A DNA stretch of 64,000 bases from an uncultured Bacteriovoracaceae bacterium (GTDB taxonomy: Bacteria > Bdellovibrionota > Bacteriovoracia > Bacteriovoracales > Bacteriovoracaceae): positions 1-64,000 of the forward strand of contig CATLOT010000001.1 of the NCBI GenBank assembly GCA_950054155.1, written 5' to 3'. Position numbers and translations under genes: made by a program. This document shows, piece by piece, positions 17,573-26,615 of this stretch. Under the pieces are notes generated by a model, which saw only the letters and a list, made by a program, of their open reading frames with translations, had not been told where the DNA came from and ran no database searches. Position 1 is the first letter of the stretch. Each line of letters begins with the position of its first letter.

Positions 17573-19029
17573 AAACGAATCGAAGTTCTGAGTTGAAGAA
17601 TATAACTATCATCAACACTGTTAGGCGTAGCAGTGTTGGTGTAACCAAAGTAGTCACCAGTTAGTAAGTAACCAAATTGTCCTTCTACTGCTATCTCTGA
17701 ATTCCAATGATAAGTGAAACCGGTATCAAATTCGGTACCAAGATTATCGTCTTGCGTGAAGTTCGCAGTGAAGCGCTCATTTCTAAGGTGGTTGTATGAT
17801 GTCTGACCTGCCGTAGCGACCTGATCAGCTTTCGCCATAATTAAGCCGATATTCCATCTCCACTTTTCACGGCTGTATAGTGCATGAAGCTTAAAGTAAG
17901 TGGCGTTGTGGATGTAGCTATCGTAAACATTGTAATTACCACTATCAGCGATACCTCTTAAGTTGTAGCGAAAGAGAAGGTTAGCCACTTGGTAGTTGGG
18001 GTTGAGGTACATGGCATCAACTGTATTATCAAGGCCATCGTCACCATTGACCTTTCCGAAGTTCGCACCGAAAGACCAGCTATTTGAAGCTTGATAATTT
18101 GCTTCTACAATAATCGCCTGACCCTTATAGGCCGTCTGACTACCAAAAACGCTACCAATCTCACCGGACATAATAGGAACTTCGATACCAAAATCAAAAG
18201 TGCCAAATGACTTCTTAAAGTAAAGGTCAGTCATCTTTACGTCAGTAGCACCTAGAGCAGTAGCTGCAGAGTTTGGATCTGAGGCCCCATCAACTGTCGT
18301 TGTGTAAGCAGATGAAGCTTGAGTCGTTTGCTTTTTGTTGTAAAGAATACCAAAGGCCATATCGCGATCAACACTGTCATACACAAGTGATACACCGTAA
18401 TCTTTAGTTCTCGTTCCTTTGGTAAGAGAGTTACCAGCGTTAACTCTTGTCCAATAGGGCTCAATTTTAAAATTTCCAAGCTTAATTTTTACAGTAATAC
18501 CATCTCTAAGGTAGCTAAAGCGATCCCATGTATCTTCACCTGAATCGACAACGGCACCAAGTCCAAAGTGTTGTGGGTGACGACCAAGGACATAAGTTGC
18601 AGTATCAGAGTAAAGTTCAGCATAGAGTTGATTGACGACAAGTTCATCATCACCCTGGCTAAAGTTGTATTGGTAGAGTTGGTTAGCTGTTCCCGATTGT
18701 TGAGAAAGAGTTGAATTGTCACCAACGAAACCACCACGAGCATACCCACTTGAAAGCTCAGCTTTAATGGTTGCGCTATCGTTGATTACAATATTGGGCT
18801 GAAGTCTAAAAATATAACTTTGCCAGTTACCGTTTACTGATTTGCCATTAGGAAGTTCAATTTCTTGAGAACCGGCAGTATTACCGCCGAAAGTTGTGCT
18901 CTCAATACGACGATAGCTATCAAGTCTCGTGGTATCAAAGCCAAGTACTCCATGCCAATCAATGGGAAGGGCAAATGCAGACTGAGAAATAAGTAAAATT
19001 AAACTGGTAACAATAGAAGTTTTGAACAC
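17569..19029 (-). CDS. Outer-membrane beta-barrel (porin/alginate-export-like) protein
   Basis: 486 residues from the GTG at 19029, which lies 6 bases after AAGGAG. An ATG 12 codons upstream has no such site. After a signal peptide ending near SAFA come repeated amphipathic strands (for example AELYSDTATYVLGRHPQHFGLG), Asn/Asp/Gly-rich loops and a final QLRTSIRF, all as in barrels inserted by BAM. The substrate is unknown. The stop codon is the CTA half of a CTAG whose TAG is the stop of the opposite gene. Confidence 0.7.
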   Translation of the reverse strand: MFKTSIVTSLILLISQSAFALPIDWHGVLGFDTTRLDSYRRIESTTFGGNTAGSQEIELPNGKSVNGNWQSYIFRLQPNIVINDSATIKAELSSGYARGGFVGDNSTLSQQSGTANQLYQYNFSQGDDELVVNQLYAELYSDTATYVLGRHPQHFGLGAVVDSGEDTWDRFSYLRDGITVKIKLGNFKIEPYWTRVNAGNSLTKGTRTKDYGVSLVYDSVDRDMAFGILYNKKQTTQASSAYTTTVDGASDPNSAATALGATDVKMTDLYFKKSFGTFDFGIEVPIMSGEIGSVFGSQTAYKGQAIIVEANYQASNSWSFGANFGKVNGDDGLDNTVDAMYLNPNYQVANLLFRYNLRGIADSGNYNVYDSYIHNATYFKLHALYSREKWRWNIGLIMAKADQVATAGQTSYNHLRNERFTANFTQDDNLGTEFDTGFTYHWNSEIAVEGQFGYLLTGDYFGYTNTATPNSVDDSYILQLRTSIRF

Positions 19030-19082
19030 TCCATTCTCCTTGGGGCTCTGAATTCGATCAGACACATGTCGTAAACTTTGTT

Positions 19083-19111
19083 ACTATAAGAAAAGCCTGT
19101 AAATTCGTCAA
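19083..19111 (-). promoter_or_regulatory. Sigma-70-type promoter for the beta-barrel gene
   Basis: Minus-strand TTGACG (19106-19111) and TATAGT (19083-19088) are 17 bases apart, about 50 bases upstream of the GTG at 19029. Good agreement with the consensus at both boxes. Confidence 0.65.
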
Positions 19112-19150
19112 AATAATGCGCTGGGAATAAGCGCTTTTGGAAAGAAAAAG

Positions 19151-21061
19151 ATGAAGAGAAGAGAGTCCATTAAACTTATTTTAAAGATCTTCTTAATTGT
19201 GTTCTTCGTCGTGACTCTTGGCGTTGGGTTCTTTTGTTATTCTGTCGTGAGTCACATCAATATTGAGAAAATTGCCAATAGTGCACCCCCGAGAGAAATG
19301 GAGAGAGAGGTTACCGATGCTTTGGATCAGGGGGTCTTTTTAAAGAAAGACTTGATTGGCCTCTATTACACATGGTCAGAGTCATCGAATAGCTTTGATT
19401 TGATGGTGAAGGAAAGACTCAATCAAGGCAGTTTTGAACGAAAGAGAGACGGGATTTTTACGACCGAAAAAGTGCCCCTTCCCGAGTTGAAAAGTAATGA
19501 CTGCGAAATCGTTTACTGTCTTCAGTCGCGACTATCCTTTGAAGAAATTCCAAGCCTCCTATGGAGAGGTTTGATTGGCATTGAAGATTATCGTTTTCTA
19601 GATCATGCAGGTGTCGATCCTCGCTCGCTTGCCCGTGCACTTTGGCACGATATTAAAGTGCTGAAGTTGGAACAAGGGGGCTCAACCCTGACACAGCAGT
19701 TGGTTAAAAATCTCTTTTATACGAATGAGCGAAAGTTCTCTCGTAAGATAAAGGAGATGATTGCAAGTACCTATATCGAACTCAAGTTAAAGAAGGAACA
19801 AATCCTCCAGGCTTATTTTAACGAAGTTGTTTGGGGAAGTTTTCAGGGGATAAAGATTAAAGGGGTGGCCGCGGCAGCGCTATTCTATTTTGGAAAGAAG
19901 CCAATGGAGCTAACGCCTTTTGAGGCCTCTATCTTAATTGGTTTGCTCAAGGGACCTTACTACTATAGTCCTCTGTCTCATAGAGATAGGCTTGAAAAGA
20001 GAGCAAGTGTAGTTTTTGAAAAATTAAAAGAACTGCGCCTTTTTCCAGAGAGTGCTCATAAGTGGACTCAAGATGATTGGGAAAAGTGGGGAAAAGCGAT
20101 CAAGGAGACGGCACAGAAGACTCATTTGCGCTCTCTCTACATACTTTCAAAAAAAGAGAGAAAGCAGCAAACTTTCTCCAATTACGTTTTGCTCAATGAA
20201 GTTGAGTCTTTAGATAAAGAGCTCAAGAAAAAATATAACAAAAGCGACTTTGCCATTAAAGTTGTTCGCTATCGTCTTGATGCGGAAAAACAGGACCCTG
20301 TTTTCTCTCATTATTCAAAGTATGAGAGAAGTCTTGAGCGCGCGATTAATAGCGAAATGCATCAGGTTGGGAGTACCCTTAAGCCGATAATTTATGGGCT
20401 CTTAAATATTCACGGACTTTCAATGCAGGATGAGGTGGAAACGGGGGTCTTGAATTTGAAGTTAACCTCTGGAGTTTGGTCACCAAGAGAAGCCCATTCT
20501 GGCCTTGAGCCAAAGGTGAGCTATCACACGGCACTCATTCAAAGTCTTAATCGTCCCGTAATAAGAGCTGTTCAGAACTTTGGTTTTGAGAAGTTTGAAA
20601 CTATTCTCAGTGAGAAGATACCGCGATTAAAGACGCCTCTCGCTGAATATCCTGCTCAGCTTCTTGGTAGTGTTGAGCTCTCCCTTAGTGAACTAGCTAC
20701 GGTCTTTGGTGGCTTTTTACGAAAGGCCTGTTGGGAGGGCTTTGGAGCTGAGGTCCTCAATGCACTCTCAGATCCTAAAACAACGACCATTCGTTATAGG
20801 GTGGGAGAAAAGCTCGGCCAAATGAATTTTTTTGGAAAAACAGGCACCTCTAATAATGGTTACGATAATTGGTTTGTTGGCTTTGATGGAAGAGAGCTTT
20901 TGATAACTTGGGTTGGATTAGAGGGCGATAGAACTAAGAATAAAGAGTTTCGTCTTTATGGATCAAATACCGCCTTTCTCATTTTTAGGAATTACTACCA
21001 AAAACGAGGAAAATTATTCAATGAAATGGCGTGTCAGGACAGCATAAGTATTGCCAAGTAG
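19151..21061 (+). CDS. Class A penicillin-binding protein (transglycosylase/transpeptidase)
   Basis: Bifunctional peptidoglycan polymerase, 636 residues, anchored by one N-terminal helix (about 8-32). The GT51 domain has the catalytic Glu145 in GIEDYRFLDHAGV and GGSTLTQQLVKN (177-188). The transpeptidase has SxxK at S408-K411 (GSTLKP), SLN at 465-467 and KTG at 563-565. All catalytic motifs are intact. It is rather short in the transpeptidase part compared with PBP1a/1b. The gene is alone on its strand after a divergent promoter region and is followed by tRNA-Gln. Confidence 0.9.
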   Translation: MKRRESIKLILKIFLIVFFVVTLGVGFFCYSVVSHINIEKIANSAPPREMEREVTDALDQGVFLKKDLIGLYYTWSESSNSFDLMVKERLNQGSFERKRDGIFTTEKVPLPELKSNDCEIVYCLQSRLSFEEIPSLLWRGLIGIEDYRFLDHAGVDPRSLARALWHDIKVLKLEQGGSTLTQQLVKNLFYTNERKFSRKIKEMIASTYIELKLKKEQILQAYFNEVVWGSFQGIKIKGVAAAALFYFGKKPMELTPFEASILIGLLKGPYYYSPLSHRDRLEKRASVVFEKLKELRLFPESAHKWTQDDWEKWGKAIKETAQKTHLRSLYILSKKERKQQTFSNYVLLNEVESLDKELKKKYNKSDFAIKVVRYRLDAEKQDPVFSHYSKYERSLERAINSEMHQVGSTLKPIIYGLLNIHGLSMQDEVETGVLNLKLTSGVWSPREAHSGLEPKVSYHTALIQSLNRPVIRAVQNFGFEKFETILSEKIPRLKTPLAEYPAQLLGSVELSLSELATVFGGFLRKACWEGFGAEVLNALSDPKTTTIRYRVGEKLGQMNFFGKTGTSNNGYDNWFVGFDGRELLITWVGLEGDRTKNKEFRLYGSNTAFLIFRNYYQKRGKLFNEMACQDSISIAK

Positions 21062-21096
21062 CTTTAATTTAAGTATAAATTTTTACTCAGCATCAC

Positions 21097-21172
21097 AGGG
21101 GTGTCGACAAGTGGTTAAGTCAGCAGATTTTGATTCTGCCATTCGCAGGTTCGACTCCTGCCACCCCTGCCA
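21097..21172 (+). tRNA. tRNA-Gln (anticodon TTG)
   Basis: Acceptor stem AGGGGTG/CACCCCT, discriminator G and encoded CCA (21170-21172). D stem GAC/GTC, anticodon stem GCAGA/TCTGC with loop TTTTGAT (anticodon TTG, codon CAA), T stem GCAGG/CCTGC with TTCGACT loop. It lies 34 bases before prs and may be transcribed with it. Confidence 0.95.
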
Positions 21173-21206
21173 CTTTTTTTACTAAATTCAATCAAGGTTC
21201 CCGCCT

Positions 21207-22151
21207 ATGAAAAGAATAGTCCTCGTATCCGGAAACTCTAACAGGAACCTTGCCTCTAAAATTTCAGATTTCTTAGATGTTTCACTCGTTGACCCTCAGT
21301 TGGTTAGGTTTGCGAATGGTGAAATTTTTTGTGAAATGGAAAAAAATGTTAGAGGAGCTGATGTTTTCGTTATCCAGTCAACATGCACACCGGTTAACGA
21401 CAACTTGATGGAATTGCTCATTATGGTGGATGCACTAAAGAGAGCGTCTGCGGCATCAATCACAGCAGTCATTCCCCATTACGGTTATTCAAGACAAGAT
21501 AGAAAAGTAAGTCCAAGAACGCCAATTTCAGCGAAGCTTGTTGCAGACCTTCTCACGACAGCGGGAACGACCAGAGTTATCACAATGGATCTCCATGCTG
21601 GTCAGATTCAGGGCTTCTTTAATATTCCTTTCGACAATATTTACGCGTCACCTGTCATTAGTGACTATATTGAACAATCTCTTATTCAAGAAAATTCAAT
21701 CTTTGTTTCACCAGATGCTGGTGGAGTTGAGAGAGTTCGCCATTACGCTAAAAAACTTAAGCGAGATATTGCGATGATCGATAAGAGGCGAACAGGTAAG
21801 AATGTTGCGAAGGCCATGAATATTGTCGGTGATGTAAAGGGTAAAGAGTGTATTATCATTGATGATATGATTGATACTGCGGGAACACTTGTTGAAGCAT
21901 GTAAGGCCCTTAAGGAAAATGGTGCAACAAAAGTTTATGCCTGTGCCACCCATCCTATTTTCTCAGACCCTGCACTAACCAGAATTCAAGAGTCTGATGA
22001 ACTTGATCGCGTCATTGTAACTGACACAATTCCACTTTCGCCACGTGGTCAGGAAATAGATAAAATTAAAGTTCTCTCTACGGCAGAGCTTCTCTCTAAA
22101 GCAATTCACAGAACATTCAATAATGACTCTGTGAGTTCGCTCTTCGTTTAG
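21207..22151 (+). CDS. prs: Ribose-phosphate pyrophosphokinase
   Basis: Makes PRPP from ribose-5-phosphate and ATP, the entry point for nucleotide, histidine and tryptophan synthesis. 314 residues, standard length, with FANGEIFCEM, the PHYGYSRQDRK flexible loop, VSPDAGGVERVR and the PRPP-binding signature DDMIDTAGT. Followed 8 bases later by pth. Confidence 0.97.
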   Translation: MKRIVLVSGNSNRNLASKISDFLDVSLVDPQLVRFANGEIFCEMEKNVRGADVFVIQSTCTPVNDNLMELLIMVDALKRASAASITAVIPHYGYSRQDRKVSPRTPISAKLVADLLTTAGTTRVITMDLHAGQIQGFFNIPFDNIYASPVISDYIEQSLIQENSIFVSPDAGGVERVRHYAKKLKRDIAMIDKRRTGKNVAKAMNIVGDVKGKECIIIDDMIDTAGTLVEACKALKENGATKVYACATHPIFSDPALTRIQESDELDRVIVTDTIPLSPRGQEIDKIKVLSTAELLSKAIHRTFNNDSVSSLFV

Positions 22152-22159
22152 GTAATCCA

Positions 22160-22741
22160 TTGGCCAGGTTAATAGTTGCACTCGGAAATCCTGGTCGTGA
22201 ATACGTTGATACACGACATAATATCGGTTGGCTTCTCTTTGATAGGTGGCCATTAGCCAATGAGCTCCACTGGAAAGAGAAGTTTAAAGGACTTTTTGCC
22301 CTTACAACTATAAAGGGGGAACAGGTTGTCCTTTTAAAGCCACAAACTTATATGAACTTAAGTGGCGAAAGTGTAAGACCAGCGATGGACTTTTTTAAGG
22401 TCGACGTTAACGATGTTCTCGTAGTCCATGATGAAATAGATCTTCCCTTTGGAACTCTTCACCTTAAAAAAGGTGGCGGACTTGCAGGGAATAATGGGCT
22501 CAAATCAATGGCCCAACACTTACCCAATCAAAACTTCCTCAGGCTGCGTATGGGAGTGGGTAAACCAAAATACGGAGATGTAGCTTCTCATGTTTTGGGA
22601 AAATTTAATAAGGATGAAGAGGAGCCCTTTTTGGAGGACTTCTTGGACTTGGGTGCGAAAGCTTTGGAGTTTTATTTAAAGCAGGGCTTTCAAAAAGCTC
22701 AAAATAAATACAGTAAGAAATCAGTATTAGATAAAGGATAA
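22160..22741 (+). CDS. pth: Peptidyl-tRNA hydrolase
   Basis: Cleaves peptidyl-tRNA released from stalled ribosomes. 193 residues with LGNPGREY, the catalytic histidine in DTRHNIGW, KPQTYMNLSGE, and HDEIDLPFG followed by KGGGLAGNNGLKS. The start is a TTG; no ATG is available that would keep the conserved N terminus. It sits between prs and ychF in a three-gene run common in proteobacteria. Confidence 0.95.
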   Translation: MARLIVALGNPGREYVDTRHNIGWLLFDRWPLANELHWKEKFKGLFALTTIKGEQVVLLKPQTYMNLSGESVRPAMDFFKVDVNDVLVVHDEIDLPFGTLHLKKGGGLAGNNGLKSMAQHLPNQNFLRLRMGVGKPKYGDVASHVLGKFNKDEEEPFLEDFLDLGAKALEFYLKQGFQKAQNKYSKKSVLDKG

Positions 22742-22745
22742 AGAA

Positions 22746-23855
22746 ATGGGATTAAATTGTGGAATCGTTGGATTACCAAATGTTGGAAAATCGACAATCT
22801 TTAAGGCACTAACAGCAGCTCCAGCAGAAGCCGCGAATTATCCTTTCTGTACCATTGAGCCAAACGTAGGAATTGTAAATGTCTCTGATGAGCGTTTAGA
22901 TAAAATTACCAACTTCATTAAGCCTCAGCGAATAGTTCCCACAATCGTTGAATTTGTAGATATCGCGGGCCTTGTAAAAGGAGCTTCTAAGGGTGAAGGT
23001 TTAGGCAATCAATTTCTAGGGCACATTCGCCAAGTGAGTGCGATCGTTCATGTGGTGAGATGCTTTAACGATGATAATGTTGTTCACGTTCACGGTAAAA
23101 TTGATCCTGTCGATGACATCACAACAATTAACTATGAATTAGCTCTTGCAGACCTTGAAGTTGTAGAAAAGAAGTTAACAGGTTTGCCCAAAGTTTTAAA
23201 AAGCCAAAATAAAGACCTCCAAAAGATTGCAAAGCTTCAGCAGCCTATCCTTGAGCAATTAAAAGACCATCTTGAAAAAGGGGAAAGAGCTGAAAGCCTA
23301 GAGCTTTCTGAGGATGATAGAGAAGTCATTAAAGATCTTAACCTCATTACCCTAAAACCAGTTCTCTATCTCTGTAATGTAGATGAGGACTCAGCTGGTG
23401 AAGGAAATGAATATACAAAATTAGTATCTGACCACGCAAAGAGTGAAGGGTCTCATGCCCTTATTATTTGTGGAAAGCTAGAATCAGAGATTAGTCTTCT
23501 GGAGACGGAAGAGGAAAAAGCTGAGTTCTTAGAAGCAGCAGGTATTGAAAAGTCTGGTCTTGAGACACTCACAAAGACAGCATACGATATGCTAGGGCTA
23601 AGAACATATTTCACTGCTGGCGAAAAAGAAGTTCGTGCATGGACTTTTAAAGCAGGCTCTAAAGCTCCCCAGGCCGCTGGAGTTATCCACACAGACTTTG
23701 AAAGAGGCTTTATTAAAGCTGAAGTTTATCACTGTGAAGACCTCTTTGCTCTTGAAAGTGAAGCCAAGGTTAAAGAGGCTGGTAAACTAAGAGTTGAAGG
23801 AAAAGAATATGAAGTGAAGGATGGAGATGTCGTTCACTTCAGATTTAATGTTTAG
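22746..23855 (+). CDS. ychF: Redox-responsive Obg-like ATPase YchF
   Basis: A ribosome-associated P-loop ATPase of the Obg family. 369 residues with GLPNVGKSTIFKALT (Walker A), DIAGLVKGASKGEGLGNQFL (switch II region) and a C-terminal TGS-like domain ending KDGDVVHFRFNV. Standard length. The 3' end overlaps the convergent lytic transglycosylase gene by 11 bases. Confidence 0.96.
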   Translation: MGLNCGIVGLPNVGKSTIFKALTAAPAEAANYPFCTIEPNVGIVNVSDERLDKITNFIKPQRIVPTIVEFVDIAGLVKGASKGEGLGNQFLGHIRQVSAIVHVVRCFNDDNVVHVHGKIDPVDDITTINYELALADLEVVEKKLTGLPKVLKSQNKDLQKIAKLQQPILEQLKDHLEKGERAESLELSEDDREVIKDLNLITLKPVLYLCNVDEDSAGEGNEYTKLVSDHAKSEGSHALIICGKLESEISLLETEEEKAEFLEAAGIEKSGLETLTKTAYDMLGLRTYFTAGEKEVRAWTFKAGSKAPQAAGVIHTDFERGFIKAEVYHCEDLFALESEAKVKEAGKLRVEGKEYEVKDGDVVHFRFNV

Positions 23856-25884
23856 CTTCATCATTTAGAGCTATCTGAAAGCTATTGTTTACAGGGAAAT
23901 CTAGACGGTCAAAAGAGCCGTCTAGAAGAGAATAAAAGAATAAGTTTCTATAAATCAGTTTGACGTACTTTCGAGTCTCCTTAAAAGGGATAAGCTCCAC
24001 ATTTGTCAAAACATCCTCTGTAAATGGAATAGACTTCTGCCATTTGCGAACATTCCCGGGGCCTGCATTATAGGCAGCTAGGGCAAAGACAAGATTTCCT
24101 TCATAATTTCTTAAAAGGTTTTCAAGATATTTCGTTCCAATTTTAATATTTAATTGTGGAGAATAGAGGTGTTTTGTTCTTAGGTTTCTTTTAAATTGGC
24201 GACCAGTTGCAGGCATAATCTGCATTAAGCCTCTTGCTCCGACAACACTCTTAGCTTTTTCATTAAAGGCTGACTCCTGTCGGATAAGACTAAGGATTAC
24301 CCTGTCTTCAATATTTGGTGCCGCTTTTTGAATACGTTTTCTATACTTTTGAGGAAATAGACTTTTAATAACAAGATTGTTTAGTTTGATGACACCCTTA
24401 TTAAGATTTGTGTAGGCGACTTTGAAGGAGTGGAGATGACTTTGATTTCCACTAAAAAAGCGAATTAAAAAGTATGGTTTCAGCTTAAATGACTCCTCTG
24501 TGGATAAGCCCTTAAAGAATTTGTTAGCCGAAAGTCGTCTAAGGTCATAAGCCTGAAAGTTACTTAGGGTTTTAGTGTTGGCCAATTCGAAGATATTAAA
24601 GAGTGTCGCTTTTTTAATGAGTTCCTTTTGAAGGCTGACGTTTAGATTTGGTTCTTGGGCGTCTACCATAAGGGAAACTTCATAATTTGGATTAAGTTGA
24701 CGCAAGTTTTTAAGACTAAGAATACTGTAAAAACTTAGAGGATTAGTTTTAATTTGCTCGAGGTAAAGCTCTTTAGCTCTTTTATATTCTTTACTCTCTT
24801 CATAAATACGAGCGATCCAGAATCTAAGCTTTGAATTAATAAGAGAGAATTTATCTAAAAGCTCTTCGTTTCTAATAAAGCTGCGTGCTTTTTCTAACTC
24901 TCTATCTCTATAAAAGGAAAATAATGTCTGAAACTTACTTTCAAACAGTTGGTCTTCATCCGCCGTTTTTTCACTTAACTTAAAAAGATCAACAGCTAAT
25001 TCAAAGTCGTCACGACGAGCAATTTTCTTACCTGACGTAACAAAGAGGAGCCATGCTTTAGAATCATCAATATGCTCACTGTTTTGTTCATAAAAGGAAA
25101 TCGCATTTTGTAAGTATTCTTTAGCCTGATCATCCTTACCTTTTAGGTAAAGAGATTTAAAATTCTTTACAAGTTGAGTGAATTCTTTAGTGATATACCC
25201 TCGGTTCTTCTTGTCAAAGAGACGATTCTTTTGAATGAAAAGAGTAAAGTCAGGATCAATATTGATGTAGCTTAGAAGACTATGGTGGGGAAGCTTTTTA
25301 TTTTGATAAACAGCATCTTTAAGAAGATTACCTACAAATTGTTGATCTGGTTTTGGCCAAGCTTTGAGAGCTCGTATTAACTTTTTTTGATTTCGGTAAG
25401 TTGAAAAAAGTGAAAAATTGTTTTTTAAATAATTACGACCCTTGTCTTTAAGGGTTTTAGCTTTAAAGACAGCGTTAACATTGTGGCTTTCACATTTACT
25501 TTTGTAGAGAGAAGTATAACTTCTCCAAATATTATCTCTACTATCGATCTTGGGGCAGGAGGTGATCTTTCTGGGCTTCATTTTGAAATGAAGTCTCGAT
25601 CCCATCTTAAGAAGCTCGTAATAGGGTTTAAGTTCTTTACTCTTTCTCGCTTTAAACCTTGCTAGGTTAAACTTAATGCTCCTTGTATCTCGTCGTCTAA
25701 AGGACCAGTAGAAGTCCTCTAGGTTTTTAGCCGCACGAATGTCGTTAGAAGATATCTTCTTGGCTTCAAGGTCAAGACTAGGAATTCCACTAACAGTCGC
25801 ATGAGTGGAACTCATGAATAAGATAGCTATGAATAGGTACTTGCTGAGATGAACCAAAAAAAACTCCATTTTTCGCTCATTCAA
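23845..25884 (-). CDS. Soluble lytic murein transglycosylase (Slt-like)
   Basis: 679 residues: signal peptide, a long helical TPR-like superhelix (about 40-500) and a C-terminal SLT lysozyme-like domain. The catalytic glutamate is in SLIRQESAF, followed by GLMQIMPATG and AAYNAGPGNVRKW, the full set of family motifs. It cleaves peptidoglycan glycan strands with 1,6-anhydro-MurNAc formation in the periplasm. It links to the AmgK/MurU recycling genes at 36-38 kb. It lies 8 bases downstream of the HAMP protein gene. Confidence 0.9.
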   Translation of the reverse strand: MNERKMEFFLVHLSKYLFIAILFMSSTHATVSGIPSLDLEAKKISSNDIRAAKNLEDFYWSFRRRDTRSIKFNLARFKARKSKELKPYYELLKMGSRLHFKMKPRKITSCPKIDSRDNIWRSYTSLYKSKCESHNVNAVFKAKTLKDKGRNYLKNNFSLFSTYRNQKKLIRALKAWPKPDQQFVGNLLKDAVYQNKKLPHHSLLSYINIDPDFTLFIQKNRLFDKKNRGYITKEFTQLVKNFKSLYLKGKDDQAKEYLQNAISFYEQNSEHIDDSKAWLLFVTSGKKIARRDDFELAVDLFKLSEKTADEDQLFESKFQTLFSFYRDRELEKARSFIRNEELLDKFSLINSKLRFWIARIYEESKEYKRAKELYLEQIKTNPLSFYSILSLKNLRQLNPNYEVSLMVDAQEPNLNVSLQKELIKKATLFNIFELANTKTLSNFQAYDLRRLSANKFFKGLSTEESFKLKPYFLIRFFSGNQSHLHSFKVAYTNLNKGVIKLNNLVIKSLFPQKYRKRIQKAAPNIEDRVILSLIRQESAFNEKAKSVVGARGLMQIMPATGRQFKRNLRTKHLYSPQLNIKIGTKYLENLLRNYEGNLVFALAAYNAGPGNVRKWQKSIPFTEDVLTNVELIPFKETRKYVKLIYRNLFFYSLLDGSFDRLDFPVNNSFQIALNDEAKH

Positions 25885-25892
25885 AATCGGTA

Positions 25893-26459
25893 TTATTCTT
25901 CTTCGAAGCGATTTTGAATTTGATTCAGTCTCTGAGTGATTTCCGCGAGCACAGCACGTTTATCCTCAGGAACAACCATTCCTAGGTTGCTTATGTAAGA
26001 ATTGACTTCATTGAGATAGATAAGATCCTGGTGGTGCCTGTCTTCAAGCTCATCAAAAGCATCATTAAAGTCGTCGGCAACTTCTTGAAAGTAGTCGCCT
26101 TTTCTAAAGAATAGTTTACCACCATCGATACCGTCCCTTTTGCCGCGTAGAAATTTTTGCAGCTTAAACATAGGTCCAGCAATTTTATGACTAAAGAAAA
26201 TACAGGCTACAAAGACAAGGGCCGTGAAACCAACTTGCCAAAGGCTAAGGATGACGATGAGGCTCGTTCTTTTGGCCTCGAGTTGTGCAGCCGCCTCAGG
26301 GCTTTTTGAAGCGATAAATTCAATGAAACTTGTAAGTAAATCAAAAATGGTTAAGGGATAAATTATGGAGGAAACAAAAACGAGCCCACATACATAAAGA
26401 CTGAACTTTAGTTGGAAGTGCGGGTTAATAAGATAAGTATTTCTTTTGTATCCAGCCAT
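25893..26459 (-). CDS. Membrane protein with a HAMP-like linker and no output domain
   Basis: 188 residues: two membrane helices (about 14-38 and 66-92) flanking a short periplasmic loop, then a HAMP-like segment (SHKIAGPMFKLQKFL) and a C-terminal coiled-coil-like tail. No kinase, cyclase or methyl-acceptor domain follows, so the signal would have to pass to a partner protein. It is in one transcription unit with the lytic transglycosylase, and a role in controlling envelope growth is possible. No SD sequence is obvious. Confidence 0.6.
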   Translation of the reverse strand: MAGYKRNTYLINPHFQLKFSLYVCGLVFVSSIIYPLTIFDLLTSFIEFIASKSPEAAAQLEAKRTSLIVILSLWQVGFTALVFVACIFFSHKIAGPMFKLQKFLRGKRDGIDGGKLFFRKGDYFQEVADDFNDAFDELEDRHHQDLIYLNEVNSYISNLGMVVPEDKRAVLAEITQRLNQIQNRFEEE

Positions 26460-26538
26460 TTTAATTATTTTAACGGGTTAGAAGGTAAATGATAAAGGGA
26501 AATGTCATTACGCACCAGAAATTTAAAGAATGGCAATA

Positions 26539-26566
26539 TTGTCCAATTCCAATTGTTTGATATTAC
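26539..26566 (+). promoter_or_regulatory. Weak candidate promoter for the Mrp-type ATPase
   Basis: TTGTCC (26539-26544) and TATTAC (26561-26566) are 16 bases apart, about 50 bases before the ATG at 26616. The boxes are imperfect; listed because no better candidate is seen between the two divergent genes. Confidence 0.3.
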
Positions 26567-26615
26567 TTTAAATTCTCCTTTGCTTGGTTTAAGAATAAAG
26601 CAGGAGATACTACTT

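Noticed and set aside
26502-26615. Upstream start for the Mrp-type ATPase
   Set aside because: The 38 extra residues match nothing in the family, while the ATG at 26616 has a good GGAG site.
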